Shown here piece after piece: positions 7,028 through 10,323 of a DNA stretch of 10,323 nt. Location: NCBI GenBank assembly GCA_038205135.1, contig JBBRCF010000122.1, forward strand, positions 1-10,323, written 5' to 3'. The position numbers and the translations under genes are program-made. The notes beneath the pieces are model-generated. The model had not been told where the DNA came from. It saw only the letters and a list, made by a program, of their open reading frames with translations, and searched no databases. Position 1 is the first letter of the stretch. Each line of letters opens with the position of its first letter. The DNA comes from UBA9554 sp038205135 (GTDB taxonomy: Bacteria > Pseudomonadota > Alphaproteobacteria > Rhodobacterales > Rhodobacteraceae).

Positions 7028-7252
7028 TCAGCCGACCAGACGGCCGACCACATTGACGAACACCTGCGGCACATCGTTGAAGTTATAGCCGCCCGGATTG
7101 GTCTGGACCGCGTAGACGATCAACCCGCCGCCCACGATGGCCGCAATTGCGGCGACGCGGGGCGCGCGGGCATCCGACATCGCCGACAGGATCGACGGCA
7201 CCGAAAATCCGGCAATCACAAGACCGACAACCAAGGCAAGATCGGTATCCAA
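7028..7252 (-). CDS. Small two-helix membrane protein, unknown function, TTG start
   Basis: This 74-residue protein has two hydrophobic helices (about 6-24 and 33-50) joined by a short charged turn (SDARAPR). A polar tail follows, NPGGYNFNDVPQVFVNVVGRLVG, where the PGGY..NDVP..F pattern looks like a constrained, conserved element. I recognise the type as a small hypothetical membrane protein and know no function. The start is TTG at 7252-7250, supported by a near-perfect AAGGAGG (7264-7258) 5 bases upstream; no ATG lies nearby. It follows pyk by 34 bases on the same strand and is probably co-transcribed with it. rpmI has its own promoter downstream. Base composition resembles the neighbours, so it is not an obvious newcomer. 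Confidence 0.78.
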   Translation of the reverse strand: MDTDLALVVGLVIAGFSVPSILSAMSDARAPRVAAIAAIVGGGLIVYAVQTNPGGYNFNDVPQVFVNVVGRLVG

Positions 7253-7286
7253 ATCGGCCTCCTTGCAGACTTAATATCTGTTAGGC

Positions 7287-8732
7287 TTACTCCGGATCCG
7301 CAGCATAAATCAAACGCTCTGCGCAGGGGGCCACACGCAGGATGTTTGTGGTGCCTTGTACGTTGAACGGCACGCCGGCGGTCACCAGGATCTGGTCAGC
7401 CTCGGTCGCAAAGCCATGGGCGCGGGCGGCGCGGGCGGAATTGACCACAGCCTGCTTGAACCGTTCCAGTTCCGGGGTCATCACGCAGGTCACCCCCCAG
7501 GTCAGCGCCATCCGCCGCGCGGTCGCGCGGAGGGACGTCATGCCGATGATCGGCACGCGCGGGCGTTCGCGCGCCACCAGCGCGGCGGTGCGGCCGGTCT
7601 GGGTATAGCAGCAGATCACCTTGATATCGGTGGTTTCGGCGATTTCGCGCGCGGCGGCCACGATGCCATCGGCCACCGTATGGCGAACCGCGCGGCGCGA
7701 CGCCTCGATTACCTCGCGGTAGGTCGGATCGTGTTCGACCTCGCGCGCGACGTTGTCCATGGTGCGCACCGCCTCGATGGGGAAATGCCCGGCGGCGCTT
7801 TCCGCAGACAGCATGATGGCGTCGGCGCCTTCGTAGATCGCGGTGGCGACGTCGGACACCTCGGCCCGGGTCGGCATCGGGCTTTCGATCATCGATTCCA
7901 GCATCTGGGTCGCCACGATCACCGGTTTCGCCGCCGCGCGGCAACGCCGCACCAGGCGTTTCTGGATCGGCGGCACGTTCTGCACCGGCAGTTCTACGCC
8001 CAGATCGCCACGCGCCACCATGATGCCGTCGGACACGGCAAGGATGTCGTCAAAATTCTTGACCGCCGACGGCTTTTCGATCTTTGACATGATCGCCGCG
8101 CGGCCCGCAACCAGCGCGCGCGCCTCTTCGACATCGCCGACGCGCTGCACGAATGACAGCGCCAACCAATCCACGCCCAAAGTGCAGGCAAATTCCAGAT
8201 CGGCGCGGTCCTTTTCAGACAGCGCGGCCAGCGGCAGTTCCACATCCGGAACATTCACGCCCTTGCGGTTGGAAATCACCCCGCCCGCGACCACGGTGCA
8301 ATCGGCGAAATCGGCACCACAGACCAGAACCCGCAGACGGATCTTGCCATCGTTGACCAGCAGATGCGCGCCGGGTTCCAGCGCGGCAAATATCTCGGGA
8401 TGCGGCAGGCAAACACGGGCGGCATCGCCCGGTGTCGGGTCCAGATCCAGCCGGAACGCCGCGCCTTCGGCCAGATCGACCGGGCCATCGGCAAAGGTCG
8501 CAACCCGCAGTTTCGGCCCCTGCAGATCCGCCAGAATGGCGATCGGGGTGTCCAGATCGCGTTCGACCTGACGGATATGGGCATGTTTTTCGGCGATTTC
8601 GGCGTGGGTCCCGTGGCTCATGTTCAGGCGGAACACATCCGCGCCGGCCTCGTGCAACGCACGGATCATCTCGTAGGTTGATGACGCGGGGCCGAGTGTG
8701 GCCACGATCTTGACGTTGCGGGCACGTTTCAT
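7287..8732 (-). CDS. pyk: Pyruvate kinase
   Basis: This 481-residue cytoplasmic enzyme converts phosphoenolpyruvate and ADP to pyruvate and ATP, the last step of glycolysis and of the Entner-Doudoroff pathway. The TIM barrel opens with RNVKIVATLGPASS (5-18), then FRLNMSHG (34-41) and ADLQGPKLRV (68-77). The active-site signature IMSKIEKPSAV (214-224) has catalytic Lys217 and metal-binding Glu219, followed by DGIMVARGDLGVE (235-247). ESAAGHFPIEAV (311-322) and a C-terminal domain with GRTAALVARERP (380-391) complete the fold. The ATG at 8732 matches the family N-terminus; the frame is open 34 codons upstream without homology. The ribosome site is weak: two copies of GGACAG precede the ATG, instead of AGGAGG. 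It probably heads a two-gene unit with the small membrane protein. The allosteric effector cannot be read by eye. Confidence 0.97.
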   Translation of the reverse strand: MKRARNVKIVATLGPASSTYEMIRALHEAGADVFRLNMSHGTHAEIAEKHAHIRQVERDLDTPIAILADLQGPKLRVATFADGPVDLAEGAAFRLDLDPTPGDAARVCLPHPEIFAALEPGAHLLVNDGKIRLRVLVCGADFADCTVVAGGVISNRKGVNVPDVELPLAALSEKDRADLEFACTLGVDWLALSFVQRVGDVEEARALVAGRAAIMSKIEKPSAVKNFDDILAVSDGIMVARGDLGVELPVQNVPPIQKRLVRRCRAAAKPVIVATQMLESMIESPMPTRAEVSDVATAIYEGADAIMLSAESAAGHFPIEAVRTMDNVAREVEHDPTYREVIEASRRAVRHTVADGIVAAAREIAETTDIKVICCYTQTGRTAALVARERPRVPIIGMTSLRATARRMALTWGVTCVMTPELERFKQAVVNSARAARAHGFATEADQILVTAGVPFNVQGTTNILRVAPCAERLIYAADPE

Positions 8733-8827
8733 CTGTCTGTCCCTGTCCGTTGTGCCGCTTGTCCGGGCGGCATGTTTCCTTTGGGTGCGTTGTGGCATAA
8801 CACACGCACAAACAACACCGGTGTGAC
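8733..8827. promoter_or_regulatory. Divergent pyk / FGase control region with palindrome and leader hairpin
   Basis: These 95 bases between divergent starts hold a perfect 10-base palindrome, acaccggtgt (8815-8824), three bases before the plus-strand ATG. They also contain a hairpin, tgccgc 8753-8758 paired with gcggca 8767-8772 (loop of 8), in what would be the pyk leader. The palindrome could be half of an operator or simply occlude the ribosome site of the plus-strand gene, which lacks a clear Shine-Dalgarno. I could not assign convincing -35/-10 boxes on either strand. Confidence 0.35.
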
Positions 8828-9571
8828 ATGACATACCAGCCTTTCGAAATCATTGGCACGGACCGGACATCGCGATGGCTGGTCACCTGCGACCATGCCG
8901 CCAATACCGTGCCGCCGTTCGTGCAGGGCGGTTGTCTGGGTGTGACGTCCGCGGACATGGCGCGGCACATCGCCTATGACGTGGGCGCAGCGGGGCTGAC
9001 CCGCGCACTTGCCGCCGAACTGCAAGGAGCGGCGATCCTGTCGCAATTCTCGCGTCTGGTGATCGATCCGAACCGTGGCGAAGATGACCCGACGCTGGTG
9101 ATGAAGCTGTATGACGGCACGATCATCCCGGGCAACCGGCATGTCGCAGAGGCCGAGGTGGCGGACCGGCTGGACCGGCTGTACCGGCCCTATCATGATG
9201 CCTACGCGCGCCTGGCCGCACGGCGCGACGATACGGTGATTTGCGCCGTGCACACCTTTACCCCGCAATTGCGCGCCCGCCCGCGCCGGCCCTGGCATGT
9301 CGGCGTGCTGTATTCGCATCTGGACGCGCGGCTGGCACAGCCCCTGATCGCGCGGCTGATGGCGGAACCTGATATCTGCGTCGGCGACAATGAACCCTAT
9401 GCCGGCCATCTGCCCGGCGATGCCATCGACCGCCATGCACTGACACCCGGCCGCCCGAACGTGTTGATCGAGGTTCGCAATGACCTGATCGCAAGCCCCG
9501 ACGCACAGGCGGCCTGGGCGGCGCGCCTGGCCCCTATCCTGCGCCTGACGCTGGCCGCGTCAGGGCTTTGA
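8828..9571 (+). CDS. N-formylglutamate amidohydrolase-family protein
   Basis: This 247-residue predicted cytoplasmic zinc hydrolase belongs to the FGase family (HutG-type), which splits N-formyl-L-glutamate to formate and glutamate. Family landmarks are VTCDHAANTVP (19-29, with His23), HIAYDVGA (47-54), RLVIDPNRGEDDP (76-88) and VHTFTPQLRARPRRPW (141-156, with His142). A late IEVRNDL (214-220) supplies a candidate catalytic Glu215. These look intact, but exact metal ligands are inferred from position. No hut (histidine degradation) genes are nearby, so the true substrate may be another N-acyl amino acid. The ATG at 8828 has no strong ribosome site. It is followed by the DUF1244 gene after 11 bases and lies in the same direction as dgcN, with a 185-base structured gap before it. 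Confidence 0.9.
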   Translation: MTYQPFEIIGTDRTSRWLVTCDHAANTVPPFVQGGCLGVTSADMARHIAYDVGAAGLTRALAAELQGAAILSQFSRLVIDPNRGEDDPTLVMKLYDGTIIPGNRHVAEAEVADRLDRLYRPYHDAYARLAARRDDTVICAVHTFTPQLRARPRRPWHVGVLYSHLDARLAQPLIARLMAEPDICVGDNEPYAGHLPGDAIDRHALTPGRPNVLIEVRNDLIASPDAQAAWAARLAPILRLTLAASGL

Positions 9572-9582
9572 CGGAGAGTGAA

Positions 9583-9906
9583 ATGACCCGCATCGACCCC
9601 CAAACAATGATCGAAATCGAGGCTGCCGCCTTTCGCGCGCTGCGCCAGCATCTGCTGCAGGCGCGGCCCGAGGTGCAGAACATCGACATGATGAACCTCG
9701 CGGGCTTCTGCCGCAACTGCCTGGCCCGCTGGGTGCAGGAAGCGGCGGTTGAACGCGGCGTCGACCTGTCCAAGGACGCAGCGCGCGAGGTTTATTACGG
9801 CATGCCCTATGACGCCTGGCGCGCCCAACATCAGACCGACGCCGATGCCGCCAAACAGGCGGCCTTTGCTGTGGCGTTCGACCAGAACGTCACCCGCAAG
9901 GATTGA
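9583..9906 (+). CDS. DUF1244 domain-containing protein
   Basis: This 107-residue soluble protein spans almost entirely the DUF1244 family, conserved in proteobacteria but without a known function. The core is VQNIDMMNLAGFCRNCLARW (31-50), with a CxxC pair (Cys43, Cys46) that could bind metal or do redox work, followed by AREVYYGMPYDAWRAQHQ (67-84). I chose ATG 9583 because GGAG (9573-9576) sits 6 bases upstream and the protein then has family length. A TTG at 9568, overlapping the FGase stop as TTGA, would add five residues and cannot be excluded. The 11-base spacing implies one transcript with the FGase-family gene. The family match is confident; the role is unknown. Confidence 0.93.
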   Translation: MTRIDPQTMIEIEAAAFRALRQHLLQARPEVQNIDMMNLAGFCRNCLARWVQEAAVERGVDLSKDAAREVYYGMPYDAWRAQHQTDADAAKQAAFAVAFDQNVTRKD

Positions 9907-10091
9907 TGCGGCGGGGCACGGCGGGGCGCAGCCCGCGCTGAATCCTGCGAACGCTCCTGTGCACGATCCTGCCGTACACTGCCCGATTGCGGTGCAATCG
10001 TTGCGTATCGCGGGCCGGATGCGCCGATTTCGCAACCGCGTTGCCCGCGATCTGCCCCATCATGGCGCGACATGCATTACCGGAGACCCCC
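9907..10091 (+). promoter_or_regulatory. dgcN upstream region with tandem stem-loops
   Basis: This 185-base gap has no gene I can support. A small hairpin (gcggg 9921-9925 / cccgc 9932-9936) follows the DUF1244 stop but has no T run. A weak -10-like tacact (9975-9980) lacks a good -35. The first clear stem-loop is cgattgc-ggt-gcaatcg (9984-10000), 7 perfect pairs. The second spans 10007-10051: nine perfect pairs (10007-10015 with 10043-10051), a right-hand bulge, three more pairs (10016-10018 with 10036-10038), an A-A mismatch, four pairs (10020-10023 with 10031-10034) and a 7-base loop. It ends 40 bases before the dgcN ATG. Confidence 0.5.
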
Positions 10092-10323
10092 ATGATCCAG
10101 ACCCCCTATCTGTTGTTTCTGGGCGACGCGCCCGACATGCTGGCCGCGAAAGTTGCCATCGGCATCCGTGACTGGCGGCCCGAATTTGCCGTGGGCCAGT
10201 TCCGGATGGAAGGTTGCAAGGCCGATCTGGGCCTGCCCGACCTGACGCTGGCAGAGGCCAAGGCCCGCGGCGTCAAGACGCTGGTGGTCGGCGTGGCGAA
10301 CCGGGGCGGCGTGATTTCGCAAT
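10092..10323 (+). CDS. dgcN: D-glutamate N-acetyltransferase DgcN (DUF1611 family), 3' end missing
   Basis: The first 77 codons are present and the gene runs off the right edge. The start, IQTPYLLFLGDAPDMLAAK (2-20), then IRDWRPEFAVGQFR and GCKADLGLPDLTLAEAKARG (45-64) and KTLVVGVANRGGV (66-78 region) match the N-terminus of DUF1611 proteins of the DgcN type. DgcN N-acetylates D-glutamate and works with DgcA, an N-acetyl-D-glutamate racemase, to feed D-Glu into L-Glu metabolism in marine proteobacteria. dgcA is usually next, so it may lie just beyond the window. The ATG at 10092 has GGAG (10082-10085) 6 bases upstream. DUF1611 also includes other members, so the enzyme activity is inferred from close resemblance recalled by eye. 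Confidence 0.85.
   Translation, partial: MIQTPYLLFLGDAPDMLAAKVAIGIRDWRPEFAVGQFRMEGCKADLGLPDLTLAEAKARGVKTLVVGVANRGGVISQ

Noticed and set aside
8729..9436. A 235-codon open frame on - opposite the FGase-family gene
   Set aside because: It is antisense to a gene with intact family motifs and would overlap the pyk start.
9397..10035. A 212-codon open frame on - across FGase, DUF1244 and the dgcN upstream region
   Set aside because: Most of it mirrors two recognised genes, and the remainder covers the stem-loop region; there is no ribosome site or known domain.

Overview
The window looks like chromosome from a high-GC alphaproteobacterium, most likely order Rhodobacterales (Roseobacter/Rhodobacter group). 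Supporting signs are the typical protein sequences, an rpmI-rplT pair without adjacent infC, pyk next to an N-formylglutamate-amidohydrolase-like gene and a DUF1244 gene, and a DgcN (DUF1611) gene. The lineage is inferred from style and gene content, not from a marker search. Almost all of it is housekeeping core.

Layout. (1) The 3' part of an RNA 2',3'-cyclic phosphodiesterase gene (thpR) on + converges with mscL on -, with 6 bases between their stops. (2) A minus-strand pheS - small unknown gene - pheT operon encodes phenylalanyl-tRNA synthetase. The middle gene is the standout: about 45% GC in a 60-70% GC setting, rare codons, a C-terminal membrane segment, and 4-base overlaps with both pheS (GTGA) and pheT (TTGA). 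PheT consequently appears to start with TTG. (3) A YbfB/YjiJ-type MFS transporter diverges from pheS and runs into rplT-rpmI, with a bidirectional terminator hairpin between them. (4) Pyruvate kinase (pyk), followed by a 74-residue two-helix membrane protein with a TTG start, lies upstream of rpmI, which has its own candidate promoter. (5) Diverging from pyk on + are an N-formylglutamate amidohydrolase-family gene and a DUF1244 gene. After a 185-base gap holding two tandem stem-loops comes the start of dgcN (D-glutamate N-acetyltransferase), cut by the window end.

How they work together. The pheS/pheT products form one (alpha-beta)2 enzyme. L35 and L20 are assembled into the same ribosomal subunit. 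Pyk supplies ATP and pyruvate. FGase and DgcN both act on N-acyl-glutamate chemistry, which hints at, but does not prove, a small amino-acid salvage neighbourhood. The best candidates for new biology are the foreign gene inside pheST and the structured leader of dgcN. No CRISPR array, transposase, tRNA or rRNA gene was seen, and no non-coding stretch exceeds about 190 bases.
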